In this document: positions 41,570-50,185 of the stretch, in pieces | Layout: every line of letters begins with the position of its first letter | Numbering within the stretch: position 1 is the stretch's first letter | NCBI GenBank assembly: GCA_018240025.1 | Contig: JAFEGM010000008.1 | Span: forward strand, 53,920-117,919 | Reading direction: 5' to 3' | Source of the DNA: Verrucomicrobiota bacterium | Lineage (GTDB): Bacteria > Verrucomicrobiota > Verrucomicrobiia > Chthoniobacterales > SZAS-18 | DNA: 64,000 bases | Notes under the pieces: generated by a model | Seen by the model: the letters and a program-made list of their open reading frames with translations, nothing else | Database searches by the model: none | Told to the model about the DNA's origin: nothing | Translations under genes and position numbers: made by a program

Positions 41570-42265
41570 CTATCCGCCGGCGTAGGCTTCCGCGATCGTC
41601 GCGGTATCGCCACTCGCCTTTAGGGTTCCGTGGTCGATCCAGACCGCGCGACTACAGAGCTTTTGGATCATGGGAAGGTCGTGGGTAATGAGCACCACGG
41701 TCTTTCTGGCCATGAATCTTGCCTGCAAGGCGGTAAACGATTTCTCCAAGAACGCAGCGTCGCCCACCGCCAGGACCTCGTCGATGAGGAGGACATCCGG
41801 GTCCACTTCCAATGCGACCGAAAAGCCCAGACGCATCACCATTCCGCTGGAGTAGGTGTAAACGGGTTGATCGAAAAACTCCCCCAATTCGGCAAACTCC
41901 TCTACCCGCGAAATGCACTCATCGAGTTGGCGCACATCCTTCCCCAGCAGCAAAGCGCTGAGGCGGGCGTTTTCGCGGCCCGTCAGGTTGCTTTCGAAGC
42001 CTACGCCTAGCGCCAGCAGACTGACGCGCACACCGCGGGCGATCCAAGCACTACCCCGATCGGGGGCGATCAATCCGGCCATCAACTTGAGCAAGGTACT
42101 TTTGCCCGCCCCGTTAGAACCAAGAATACCGAGCGCATCGCCTTCATGCACCGAAAAGGTGACATCATGGAGCGCCCAATAGTCCCGGCTGCCTGCGATC
42201 TTCCTCCGCAGCCGATAACGAACGGCTGCACTCTCCAGTCTGATCAGTTCACGAGGCTGAGTCAT
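41570..42265 (-). CDS. Polysaccharide-export ABC transporter ATP-binding protein (Wzt/KpsT/TagH-like)
   Basis: A 231-residue ATPase that powers export of a lipid-linked polysaccharide. Walker A is GSNGAGKST. The signature YSSGMVMRLGFSVAL is the variant typical of polysaccharide exporters. Walker B is DVLLIDEVLAVGD, followed by the H-loop LITHDLPM. It ends soon after the nucleotide-binding domain and lacks the C-terminal glycan-recognition domain of O-antigen Wzt proteins, so it resembles the short KpsT/RfbB type. ATG 42265 shares a base with the permease stop (TAATG), indicating coupled translation with its membrane partner. Confidence 0.93.
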   Translation of the reverse strand: MTQPRELIRLESAAVRYRLRRKIAGSRDYWALHDVTFSVHEGDALGILGSNGAGKSTLLKLMAGLIAPDRGSAWIARGVRVSLLALGVGFESNLTGRENARLSALLLGKDVRQLDECISRVEEFAELGEFFDQPVYTYSSGMVMRLGFSVALEVDPDVLLIDEVLAVGDAAFLEKSFTALQARFMARKTVVLITHDLPMIQKLCSRAVWIDHGTLKASGDTATIAEAYAGG

Positions 42266-43062
42266 TAAAGTGCGACCTTCGGAAGCTCCAGATCCAAGTG
42301 CTTCAAGAGCCAGATGCCGCCCGCGAGCCCCACTAGCGAGATGGCAGCCACGAATGCGAGTCGCTCGAAATCCGGCCATTGAGCGTACAGAAGAATGTCG
42401 CGATAGGCATTCAGAAGCTGGGCGATCGGGTTGTTGTGGAAGTAGACCTGAGCCGACGCCGGCACGTCCTTGGTTTGGTAAAAGAGCCCCGAAGCAAATC
42501 CCAGGAATTGCATCAAAGCAGCGATCACCGCCAAGCCGTCCCGAAAGTAGGGTATCCAGGCAGAAAGCGGGATCGCGATGGCCAAATTAAACATTAGATT
42601 GACCGCCAAGACCAGCGGCAAGGCACAGTAGGCTAAACTCGGCGGCGTGTAGAAGACGGAAACCCAGACAGCGAGAAACCCGAACGCGAAGAGAAATTTC
42701 CAAGTTCCGCCCAGCACGGTGATGATAGGAAAGACGACCTTAGGCAGGTAAATCTGCTGCATCAGCGACGCCCGGCTAACGATTGAATTGGCGGCACTCG
42801 AGACTGAGTTCGCAAACCACTGAAAAGAGAACGTTCCGATCAGCAAGAAAGGCAAATACTGGGGGGTCTTGCTGACGAAAATGACGCCAACTACCAGATA
42901 CATTACCAGCGCATAGAGGGTGGGCTCCAAGAGCCACCAAAACACGCCGATGTACGTGCGCGCGATTTCATTCTTCAGGCTGGCATAGGCCTGAAATCGA
43001 ATGATATGAGCATACCGAGAAAAATCTTGAAAGACAGCGCCAATTCCTGACATTGCGGGCAT
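42265..43062 (-). CDS. ABC-2 type polysaccharide-export permease (Wzm-like)
   Basis: A 265-residue inner-membrane protein with six predicted helices. It begins with the amphipathic interface segment RFQAYASLKNEIARTYIGVFWWLLEPTL, split in the family as SLKNEIART then GVFWWLLEP. The C-terminal half contains FLGFASGLFYQTKDVPA and NPIAQLLNAYRDIL, typical of Wzm/RfbA permeases. With the following ATPase it exports the finished glycan to the periplasm. ATG 43062 has GAGGGA six bases upstream. A TTG at 43083 is less likely. The ATG overlaps the ATG of the divergent hypothetical gene in the palindrome CATG (43060-43063). Confidence 0.92.
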   Translation of the reverse strand: MPAMSGIGAVFQDFSRYAHIIRFQAYASLKNEIARTYIGVFWWLLEPTLYALVMYLVVGVIFVSKTPQYLPFLLIGTFSFQWFANSVSSAANSIVSRASLMQQIYLPKVVFPIITVLGGTWKFLFAFGFLAVWVSVFYTPPSLAYCALPLVLAVNLMFNLAIAIPLSAWIPYFRDGLAVIAALMQFLGFASGLFYQTKDVPASAQVYFHNNPIAQLLNAYRDILLYAQWPDFERLAFVAAISLVGLAGGIWLLKHLDLELPKVAL

Positions 43063-43834
43063 GGAGTCTCCCTCAATTTCCAACGAAGCACAAGTGGCAG
43101 CCGGAAATTTTGACGCAGGAGCGCTCGGATCGTCGAATCCTGCCCTGCGTGAACAGGCACGTCGAGCCTACCTCGCGGAGGTCGGACTCGGCGCGGCTCC
43201 GGGCTTTGAGAGAGTGGAACGAAATCTGGCCTTTTTCCTTGCGAGTCTCGATGATCGGGCCGGCGGACCGAAAGACGAATTACAACGTCCGGCAGCGTTA
43301 AGGAAGGGCGAACTTCTCAGGTCGGTTGGATTGGTACAACGTCCTAACTTCGAGCAAGTACTGCAGAACCTGGAGTTTTGCACGGCGAACAACCATCGGC
43401 GTGCGACCGTTTCGCCTGGCGCCGAGAGGACCGACCGGAATCGGAAGAGAGTGCCAGTGGAACGATTTTCTGCTCCCGCGCTGACGGAGGGCTACGGCAG
43501 ATTGCAGGGTATCTACGCCAGCATGGTCGCTACGAAGGCTCCCTATTTGAGCATGCGCGGTTCCATCTGGAGGCGCCTCGCCCACCGCTTGATTAACCTA
43601 GGTTGGAAACTGTTCGGCAATCGGCAGCGCGCGCACAATCAGCTGGCAATTCAGGCAGGCCAGGTCTCTTCCCAGCTCCTCCACGCGCTGATGAAAGAAA
43701 TAGAGACTCAGCGTGCTATCATTGAAGAGCTGCAGGAAGAGCGGGCTGCCCTGAGGGCGGGCGAGCTGTCCACCGTTGGACTATCTTCGGATCGTTCAGG
43801 TGAAGGCCCGATCAAACTCTCCACGCGTCAATAG
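43061..43834 (+). CDS. Hypothetical coiled-coil protein in the polysaccharide locus
   Basis: A 257-residue protein with no recognised domain. The N-terminal 130 residues contain RRAYLAEVGLG and ELLRSVGLVQRPNFEQVLQNL. The C-terminal part has a basic patch (IWRRLAHRLINLGWKLFGNRQRA) followed by a helix and short coiled coil (QLLHALMKEIETQRAIIEELQEER). This basic-helix-coiled-coil layout is common at the N-terminus of methyltransferases in glycan clusters, so a partner role with the FkbM protein is a guess. Doubts: its ATG overlaps the divergent permease ATG within CATG, and its last 39 bases overlap the FkbM gene. A downstream start is possible. Confidence 0.5.
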   Translation: MESPSISNEAQVAAGNFDAGALGSSNPALREQARRAYLAEVGLGAAPGFERVERNLAFFLASLDDRAGGPKDELQRPAALRKGELLRSVGLVQRPNFEQVLQNLEFCTANNHRRATVSPGAERTDRNRKRVPVERFSAPALTEGYGRLQGIYASMVATKAPYLSMRGSIWRRLAHRLINLGWKLFGNRQRAHNQLAIQAGQVSSQLLHALMKEIETQRAIIEELQEERAALRAGELSTVGLSSDRSGEGPIKLSTRQ

Positions 43835-44950
43835 AAGATTGCCGAAGCCGAGTTTGGCCACCTGCTCCGGGCGATAGACCCTGCAGTTATCCTCCAGCAG
43901 TCTTATGGTTAGCCCCTGCTGCTGGACGAAGCCAAGGTAGTCTTCGGTCGAAAACCCTCCTTCACGCAAGCCCGTCTCGTTCCATTCGGCGAACATGCAG
44001 AAATCGGACGCGCGGCCCGCTAGTCCCGCCATTCCTTTGAAGGCCAGGGGTTCGGCTCCCTCAACGTCAATTTTGACAATACTGGGAAGATAGTCGCTGG
44101 GTAAATACTGGTCCAAGGCGACCGTGCGAACAGAGACGGGTTCCGTCGTTTCCTGCTCGAAATCGGCCCCCTCGGAAAGCCGCTTCATGAGGCTCGAACC
44201 GCCGCTGTTCTTTCTCCTGCAATGCAAGGTGAGGATGCCCTCTTGGTCAGCCACCGCGGCTTGGTGGGTTTGGACTCCATCGAACAACCAATTCATTTTC
44301 ACATTGTCCGCCAGCAAAGCGTAGGTTCGTGGATTGGGTTCGAACGCATCAACGCGTCCCTGGCCACGGAGGATGCTGCCGGCCATGACCGAGAAGTATC
44401 CGATATTGGCACCGATATCGAGAAAGTTCATTCCCGGCCGGAGCAAACGATAAAGCAGATCGCTCAACTCTGGCTCCCACTTCCGATTGGTCATAATGGA
44501 GGGAGCCATCATCAGATCGTCAGCATGCAGCAGAAGCGAAGTCCCGTAGGTAGTCTTGGTGAGCAGGCGATCGTTCCCCACAAAGACCCCAAACGGCAAG
44601 GAGTGGTAGGCGTGCATGCGGGCGTCCATTTCGGCCTGATCGAAACGGCGCGACCATTCGGCGACGTGAGCAGCCGAAGCTGACACAACGCCGTCGACCT
44701 TGCGCTCGATACCTGCAAGTTGCGCCGCCCGCTCTTGCTCACGTGCGGCGGTACGCGCGCCCTCTTCTGCGACTTTCTGCGTAGTCGCTTCCAATGCCTC
44801 CAAACGCCCGTAGATTTGCGTTCGGAGACTCCGTTCCTCCTCTGCCGCCGCGAGCGCAGCCTCAGCTGCCGCCTCTCGCTGCTTCAGATCTTGGATGCTG
44901 GAAAGGCGTAGACCCAGACTCTGCAGGGCCCAATTGAGAAACTTCAACAT
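43796..44950 (-). CDS. FkbM-family methyltransferase with N-terminal coiled coil
   Basis: A 384-residue SAM-dependent methyltransferase, probably O-methylating a sugar of the exported glycan. Residues about 15-75 form an Ala/Glu-rich coiled coil (QREAAAEAALAAAEEERSL). SAM motif I is NFLDIGANIGYFSV (about 175-188), then VDAFEPNPRTYALL and IVKIDVEGAEPLAFKGM, the FkbM-specific acidic motif. The C-terminal region reads FCMFAEWNETGLREGGFS. The coiled coil suggests dimerisation or docking to other cluster proteins. ATG 44950 opens directly on MLKFLNWAL. It overlaps the end of the convergent hypothetical gene by 39 bases. Confidence 0.9.
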   Translation of the reverse strand: MLKFLNWALQSLGLRLSSIQDLKQREAAAEAALAAAEEERSLRTQIYGRLEALEATTQKVAEEGARTAAREQERAAQLAGIERKVDGVVSASAAHVAEWSRRFDQAEMDARMHAYHSLPFGVFVGNDRLLTKTTYGTSLLLHADDLMMAPSIMTNRKWEPELSDLLYRLLRPGMNFLDIGANIGYFSVMAGSILRGQGRVDAFEPNPRTYALLADNVKMNWLFDGVQTHQAAVADQEGILTLHCRRKNSGGSSLMKRLSEGADFEQETTEPVSVRTVALDQYLPSDYLPSIVKIDVEGAEPLAFKGMAGLAGRASDFCMFAEWNETGLREGGFSTEDYLGFVQQQGLTIRLLEDNCRVYRPEQVAKLGFGNLLLTRGEFDRAFT

Positions 44951-45075
44951 GCGAGAATGGTAGGTGGCACGGGCCCGAGAACCAGTCCCTTACCACTCCA
45001 CTCCGCGTTCGTCCAAGAAACCGTGGCTGGAGGTGTGCAATCGCGAGAGATCGGAGCGCATCATGACCCGTCCAG

Positions 45076-45095
45076 GGGGGCTTGCGCCCCCTTTT
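45076..45095 (+). terminator. Intrinsic-terminator-like hairpin in the leader of the outer-membrane barrel gene
   Basis: GGGGGC-TTGC-GCCCCC followed by TTTT on the + strand, 41 bases before the ATG at 45136. As it lies upstream of the gene in its reading direction, it could act as an attenuator, or protect against read-through antisense to the FkbM gene. A possible promoter downstream (TTGACC, 17 bases, TACCAA) would place the start site only a few bases before the ATG. Confidence 0.5.
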
Positions 45096-45135
45096 CCTTG
45101 ACCCACTTTTTCGCGAACGCTACCAAGGCCGCGTC

Positions 45136-46092
45136 ATGCGCTCGCTCCGATTGGCCGCCCTCTCGTCCCTGCTCGCGGCCGGGCTCTGGGGCCAGATCCC
45201 GCAGATCGACCAGGAGCAGAATCTCCGCAAACCTCCGCCGCAGCAGCAGCCGGACGACGCGCGAAGCCTTGGCGAGCTCAGCACCGGAGTGGCCCCGTCG
45301 AGCCCCGGCGATGCCGATCTGGGCGAGCAGGTGATCCTCAAGCGCCAGCAGAAGGCCACGCCTTGGACCTTCACCGCGGAGACCTCCATCAACGCCACCA
45401 GCAACATCGGTCTAGTCGACCGCGGCGCGCAGAGCGACTCCTTTTTCCTGGGGCAGATGGCTCTCTCGTATCAGCGCAAACTGCGGGAGAACGTGCTCCT
45501 GGAGGCCACGGTCTCGCAGGGGTTCTTTCGCTACAACAAGTTCACGGCCTTCGACTTCGACTCGCTCAATGCCGGGCTCGGAGCCACCTGGTACGTCAAG
45601 GGCCTGGCCCTGAGTGCGCGTTACAACTACAACCGTCTGACCGACGGGAGCCGGTACCGGGAGTTCTTCCGGCAGCACTCGGCCACCCTCGGCGTGCAGA
45701 AGACGATCTCGCTGAACAGCGCGGTCTTCACCTACTTCGGCGGCACCGCGCGTATCAACTGGAACGAGCCGTTGAACACGCAGCGCGACGAGTACGCGCT
45801 CTACATCGGAGGCCGCGCGGCCATCACGCGCAGCTTCACGCTGGACGCCTTCTACCGAGCCGCGCTCTTCGCCTACAATTTTCCCTTCTCGACCGGCCCG
45901 GCGGGCTCCGGCCAGACGCGGACGCGGCGCGACGTGAACCAGACGCTCTCGCTCGCCCTGCGGTATCAGCCGAAGCCCTGGCTCAGCGCCTCGGTCTCGA
46001 CCTCGTTCGGCCTGAACAGCTCGAACACCAGCCCGTTCGATTATCGGGTGGCCAACGGCGGGCTCACCCTCGGGGTGTTGCTGCGGTTCTAG
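45136..46092 (+). CDS. Outer-membrane beta-barrel protein
   Basis: A 318-residue exported protein. The signal peptide is residues 1-20 (MRSLRLAALSSLLAAGLWGQ). A Pro/Gln-rich linker follows (KPPPQQQPDD), and from about residue 70 alternating amphipathic strands run to the terminal phenylalanine (LTLGVLLRF), the hallmark of outer-membrane insertion. Strands are rich in Tyr, Arg and Asn (SLALRYQPKPWLSASVSTSF). No enzymatic motif is present. The family is not one I can name. ATG 45136 was chosen because it begins the signal peptide. A role in polysaccharide secretion is possible from its position but not shown. Confidence 0.75.
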   Translation: MRSLRLAALSSLLAAGLWGQIPQIDQEQNLRKPPPQQQPDDARSLGELSTGVAPSSPGDADLGEQVILKRQQKATPWTFTAETSINATSNIGLVDRGAQSDSFFLGQMALSYQRKLRENVLLEATVSQGFFRYNKFTAFDFDSLNAGLGATWYVKGLALSARYNYNRLTDGSRYREFFRQHSATLGVQKTISLNSAVFTYFGGTARINWNEPLNTQRDEYALYIGGRAAITRSFTLDAFYRAALFAYNFPFSTGPAGSGQTRTRRDVNQTLSLALRYQPKPWLSASVSTSFGLNSSNTSPFDYRVANGGLTLGVLLRF

Positions 46093-46104
46093 TCGGTCCG
46101 TCCC

Positions 46105-47196
46105 GTGAGCCGAATTCTGCGGGTCTCGCCCGCGGCCGCGCGCCGCTTCTGCCGGGCCGCGCTCGGGCTCGATGCGCCGCATCGCAGCGTGGGCGAGGCG
46201 CTCGCCTACCATGGCTGGATCCAGCTGGATCCGATCAACGTGTGCGGGCGGATGCACGATCTCATCCTGCGGAATCGGGTGCAGGACTACCGCGAGGGCG
46301 ACCTGCTGCGCCACGCCCACGGGCCCGACCGTCCCGCGCTCGAGCATTTCCTGCCCGGCGGCAGCGTGCTCTGCGTCTTTCCGCTGGAGGCCTGGCGGTT
46401 CGTCGCCGCGCGCACCCGCTGGCGGCGTCGGCGGGAGGACGGACCGCTCGAGCCGGCGCACGAGCGGGTCGCGAAGTTCGTCGAACGCGAGCTCGCTGAG
46501 CGCGGGCCGCTCAGCTCGGCGGAGATCGAGCACGACGCCCGCGCCACCACCGGCTGGGGATCGGACGGGCGCATGGTGAAGGTGGTGCTGGAGCAAATGT
46601 TCACGCGCGGCCGGGTGCTCATCACCGGCCGCAATGCGCATTTCCATCGCCGCTACGACCTGCCCGAGCGAGTGCTGCCGGCCGAGTTGCTGGCCGAAAA
46701 ACCGGCCAGCGAACGCGAGATGGCGCGCTGGAACGTGCTCGGACGCCTGCGGCAGCGGCGGCTGGTTCTGCTCTCCGCGGCCGATGCCGCGCTCGTCGGA
46801 CGCGGCGCCTGCCGGGTCGAGATCGAGGGCACCGGCGCCGCCTACTGCCTGCCCGAGGACGTCGAGCGTCTGGCGGCCGCGCAGTCCGACGCCGCCGAGC
46901 CGCCCGCGGCGCCGCTGCTCCTCGCACCGCTCGATCCGCTCATCTACGATCGCCGTCTGACCGCCCGCTTGTGGGACTACGCCTACACCTGGGAAGTCTA
47001 CACGCCACCGGCCAAGCGGGTGCGGGGCTACTACGCACTGCCCGTGTTGCTGGGCGATCGCCTCGTCGGCCATGTCGATCCGAAGGCCGACCGCGCGGCG
47101 GGCCGCCTGGAGGTCGTCGGTCGGCAGGCGCCGCGCGGCGTGTCGCTGACGGGCGCCGTGGCCGGTTTGGCCGCGTTCCTCGGGCTGCGCCGATGA
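46105..47196 (+). CDS. YcaQ-like winged-helix DNA glycosylase (HTH_42 family)
   Basis: A 363-residue cytoplasmic protein of the YcaQ/AlkX family, whose characterised members unhook DNA interstrand crosslinks and remove bulky alkylated bases. The family active-site strand is visible as HGWIQLDPINVCGRMHDLIL, in which Gln-Leu-Asp corresponds to the catalytic QxD-type motif. The C-terminal segment LLAPLDPLIYDRR...WEVYTPPAKRVRGYYALPVL is also diagnostic. Winged-helix units lie between. The start is GTG 46105, 13 bases after the barrel gene stop, so the two may be co-transcribed. It stands apart from other repair genes. Confidence 0.85.
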   Translation: MSRILRVSPAAARRFCRAALGLDAPHRSVGEALAYHGWIQLDPINVCGRMHDLILRNRVQDYREGDLLRHAHGPDRPALEHFLPGGSVLCVFPLEAWRFVAARTRWRRRREDGPLEPAHERVAKFVERELAERGPLSSAEIEHDARATTGWGSDGRMVKVVLEQMFTRGRVLITGRNAHFHRRYDLPERVLPAELLAEKPASEREMARWNVLGRLRQRRLVLLSAADAALVGRGACRVEIEGTGAAYCLPEDVERLAAAQSDAAEPPAAPLLLAPLDPLIYDRRLTARLWDYAYTWEVYTPPAKRVRGYYALPVLLGDRLVGHVDPKADRAAGRLEVVGRQAPRGVSLTGAVAGLAAFLGLRR

Positions 47197-47205
47197 GCGC
47201 CGGGC

Positions 47206-48636
47206 TCAGAGCAACTGGCGGCCCTTCACGTCGAGGTACGCATTCACCAGCTGGGCCGTCATGCGCTCCTGGTCGAGCAGCGAGAAATGCACCCCGGCAC
47301 GCCGGAGGGCCTCCCCCGTCTGCTGCAGACCGCGCCAGCGGAGATGGCCGCCGGCGCGTTCGTAGAGGGCGGCCGTGTTCGCGACCGGCGTGACCGCGGG
47401 GTCCTCCGCAAAGAGCGGCACGGCCTCGGGCGGGCGCACCATGGGCAACATAACGAGATGCTGCCGGGTGAGCAGGCCGATGTTCCGGCGGAAATCCTCC
47501 GCCAGCACGGGATCGTCCAGCGAGGTGAGAAAGACGAGCAGCGCGCGCTTGGTCAAGGCCACGCGCAGATGGGCGCAGATCTCGGCGTAGTCGGGCGAGA
47601 CGAGGCGCGGCTGCAGCGCGTAGAGCGCCTCGCGACAGGCCTGGGCGTGGGCCACGCCGTTGCGGGCGCGGAGGAAGGAACCTACGCGATCGGTGAAGGT
47701 GACCAGCCCGAAACGGTCGCCCTGGCGGCTGGCCACGTCGCCGAGGAGCAGGGCCGATTGAATGCAGCGCTCCAGCAGGGTGGGCGGCTCGGCCGCCATG
47801 GCGAAGAGGTCGCCCTCGGCCAGCTCGGCGTGGCGCTGGATGCGCGGTCCGGTTAGCGCCGCCGGGCCAGCGGTGAAGGGTGCCAGCCGGGCACTGAGGC
47901 GGGAGGCGTCAAGCACGACATAGATTTCCTGGGTCCGCTCGATCTGATAGACCCGGGAAATCGGCCGGCGACGGCGGGCCGTGGCCTTCCAGTGGATTTC
48001 CTCCGGCGGATCCCCCGGCACGTATTCGCGCAGCTTCTCGAATTCCCGGCCCTTGCCGACCATCCGGCGGCGGCGCAGACCGTCGGCGGCCCGCGGGAGG
48101 AAATGCACCGCGATCTGCTGGCGGTCGCGCCGCAGATCGGGATACACCCGCAATTCGCAGCGTACCGGCTGCACCCAGCGCTGCTCCCAAAGGCCGAAGG
48201 GCGAGCGCATTTCCAGGTGGATCGAATCGAGCAGATACCGTCCGCGCCGTCGGGGCAGCAGCGGCCAGTTCCAGGCCACGTTCGCCTGGCCAGCCGGCAA
48301 CTGGACCACGGGGAAATCAGGCTCCGCCTTGATCTCGCGCGGCAGGGCGGCGCCCAGCCGGATCAGACCGGCCTCCAGCGCGCCTTCGCGGCGGAAGGTG
48401 AGCGGCAGCGGGCCTTCGCGCTCCTTGGCCAGGCGCACGGTCTCCGGCAGCGTGATCCGCGCGGGCGGACTGCGCTGCCAGGCCAGCAGCGCATCGACCG
48501 CGGCGACCGCCGCCAGCAGGCCCAGCCCGATCCACCCGGCCTGGCTGACCGATCCTCCCCAGCCGGCTGCGCCAGCGAGCGGCACCCCCACGAGGGCGAC
48601 GACCCAGAGGAGCAGGGAGGACGGAACGAGGGGCAT
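47206..48636 (-). CDS. DUF58 domain-containing membrane protein
   Basis: A 476-residue protein with two N-terminal membrane helices (LLLWVVALVGVPLAGAAGW; WIGLGLLAAVAAVDALLAW). An extracytoplasmic or cytoplasmic beta-rich middle is followed by the DUF58 core LREYVPGDPPEEIHWKATARRRRP at about residue 205. A von-Willebrand-A-like region follows (IYVVLDASRLSARLAPF, FGLVTFTDRVGSF, LVFLTSLDD). DUF58 proteins usually occur with MoxR AAA+ ATPases and DUF4129/transglutaminase proteins in complexes linked to protein maturation or envelope stress. Here it is divergent from such genes, and no MoxR is in the window. Confidence 0.9.
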   Translation of the reverse strand: MPLVPSSLLLWVVALVGVPLAGAAGWGGSVSQAGWIGLGLLAAVAAVDALLAWQRSPPARITLPETVRLAKEREGPLPLTFRREGALEAGLIRLGAALPREIKAEPDFPVVQLPAGQANVAWNWPLLPRRRGRYLLDSIHLEMRSPFGLWEQRWVQPVRCELRVYPDLRRDRQQIAVHFLPRAADGLRRRRMVGKGREFEKLREYVPGDPPEEIHWKATARRRRPISRVYQIERTQEIYVVLDASRLSARLAPFTAGPAALTGPRIQRHAELAEGDLFAMAAEPPTLLERCIQSALLLGDVASRQGDRFGLVTFTDRVGSFLRARNGVAHAQACREALYALQPRLVSPDYAEICAHLRVALTKRALLVFLTSLDDPVLAEDFRRNIGLLTRQHLVMLPMVRPPEAVPLFAEDPAVTPVANTAALYERAGGHLRWRGLQQTGEALRRAGVHFSLLDQERMTAQLVNAYLDVKGRQLL

Positions 48637-48745
48637 GGCGGGCTTTATTCGTCACTCGTTCTGCGCCGCTTGTCACTCGCGGGACGCGGAGCGGGCGTGG
48701 TTTTCATTTTGCCAATCCGGCCGGCTCCGCGCACCATGCGGGCAA

Positions 48746-49522
48746 ATGACTTGGTACTACGCCGAAAACAACGCCCAGCAGGGGCCCGTGTCCGACGATC
48801 AGCTGCGCGCGCTCGCCGCCGGCGGACGGATCAACGGCCAAACGCTTGTCTGGAAGGACGGCATGGCCAACTGGACCGCACTGGAGCAGGCAGCGCCCCA
48901 CCTGCTGGCGGCGCCCGCGCCGGCCATGGCTGCGGCGGCCGCGGCGGGAGTGCCCGACCAGGCCTTTCCCGCGCTCGGGCCCGAGACGGCGCTCTGCTCG
49001 AGCTGCAATCGCTTCAAGCCACTCGACCAGATTGTCATGATCGCCGGCCAGCGGGTTTGCGCGGACTGCAAACAGGTTTCCCTGCAACGCATCCGTCAGG
49101 GTGAGACGCCGGGTCAGCGCTTCCGCTTCGCGGGCTTCTGGATTCGCTTCGTGGCCGTGGTTCTCGACGGCATCATCCTGATGCCCATCTCGGTCGGTCT
49201 GGCGATCTACCTGCTGCCTTCGCTCATGGGCGCCGACGCCGGAGCGCAGCTGCTCTATCAGATCGCGGCCAACATCCTCGGTCTCGCCTACAAGATCTTC
49301 TTCAATGGCAAGTACGGGGCGACTCCCGGCAAGATGGTGGTGGGCATCCGCGTGGTCCGTCAGGATGGCTCGTCGCTCGGCTTCGGCCTGGCGGCCGGTC
49401 GCGCCCTGGCTGAGATCCTGAGCGGCATCCTCATCGGCATCGGCTATCTCATTGCTGCCTTCGACGCGGAAAAGCGCTCGCTGCACGATCGCATCTGCAA
49501 CACGCGGGTGATCTACAAGTAA
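48746..49522 (+). CDS. GYF_2 - zinc ribbon - RDD membrane protein
   Basis: A 258-residue protein with three parts. Residues 1-50 are a GYF_2 domain (MTWYYAENNAQQGPVSDDQL ... ANWTAL), which binds Pro-rich peptides. About 80-105 hold two CxxC pairs (CSSCNRFKPL ... CADC), a zinc ribbon. About 125-258 are an RDD domain with membrane helices (FAGFWIRFVAVVLDGIILMP, GATPGKMVVGIRVVRQDG, EKRSLHDRICNTRVI); the Arg and two Asp that name the family are present. RDD proteins are linked to ion or solute transport. First gene of a plus-strand run of six; ATG 48746 begins the GYF domain. Confidence 0.88.
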   Translation: MTWYYAENNAQQGPVSDDQLRALAAGGRINGQTLVWKDGMANWTALEQAAPHLLAAPAPAMAAAAAAGVPDQAFPALGPETALCSSCNRFKPLDQIVMIAGQRVCADCKQVSLQRIRQGETPGQRFRFAGFWIRFVAVVLDGIILMPISVGLAIYLLPSLMGADAGAQLLYQIAANILGLAYKIFFNGKYGATPGKMVVGIRVVRQDGSSLGFGLAAGRALAEILSGILIGIGYLIAAFDAEKRSLHDRICNTRVIYK

Positions 49523-49554
49523 GCCCGTCCGACGGCTGCACGCTCTCCGTTCAC

Positions 49555-50151
49555 GTGGCCAAGCCCAGGGTCCGGCAATGCCTGCATTGCGAGCTCACGC
49601 TCACGCCTGAGCTCTACAATCAGCCCGCGCCGGTTCCCTGTCCGCGCTGCCACACGCCGCTGCTGGCCCGGGCTTTCCCGGCCACCCTGCGCCAGCTCCC
49701 CACGGGTTCGGCGGGCGAGCTTCTGACCAACGCGGAACTCTCGAGCTGCTTCTTCCATCCCAACAAGAAAGCGGAGGTCAGCTGCGCCCAGTGCGGTCGC
49801 TTCCTCTGCGCGCTTTGCGATCTCGAGGTCGAGGGCAAGCATCTCTGCCCCAGCTGTCTGGAGACGGGCATGAAGAAGCAGACGATGGCCACGTTCCGCA
49901 CCGGCGTGACCCGCTGGGACAACATCGCGGTGCTCCTCACCATCGTGCCGCTGATCTCCATTGCCGGCCTCTACTTTACGATGTTCACCTCCGCGGCCGC
50001 GCTTTTCATCGCGCTGTGGAAATGGAACTCCCCGCGCGAGCGTCTGGTCGACCGGGGTCGTGGCCGGATGATCATGGCGCTGATCCTCGCGCTCCTGCAG
50101 CTGGGCGGCTGGGCGGCGCTTCTCTTCTTCTATCTCGGACGGCGCTATTGA
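49555..50151 (+). CDS. Zinc-ribbon/B-box-like membrane protein
   Basis: A 198-residue protein. The N-terminal half has two cysteine clusters: CLHC...CPRC at the start, then a B-box-like array from about residue 60 (CFFHPNKKAEVSCAQCGRFLC-ALC...CPSC) able to bind two zinc ions. The C-terminal half has two or three membrane helices (IAVLLTIVPLISIAGLYFTM; MIMALILALLQLGGWAALLF). GTG 49555 starts 33 bases after the RDD gene. No family function is known to me. The same B-box pattern recurs in the gene at 50710, implying a shared role in this locus. Confidence 0.75.
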   Translation: MAKPRVRQCLHCELTLTPELYNQPAPVPCPRCHTPLLARAFPATLRQLPTGSAGELLTNAELSSCFFHPNKKAEVSCAQCGRFLCALCDLEVEGKHLCPSCLETGMKKQTMATFRTGVTRWDNIAVLLTIVPLISIAGLYFTMFTSAAALFIALWKWNSPRERLVDRGRGRMIMALILALLQLGGWAALLFFYLGRRY

Positions 50152-50185
50152 TCCGGCTCGCAAACCTCGCAGACTTCCCGCGCGC

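Noticed and set aside
45082..45135. TTG start giving an 18-residue longer outer-membrane barrel protein
   Set aside because: The extension would place charged residues before an already complete signal peptide, and it overlaps the terminator-like hairpin.
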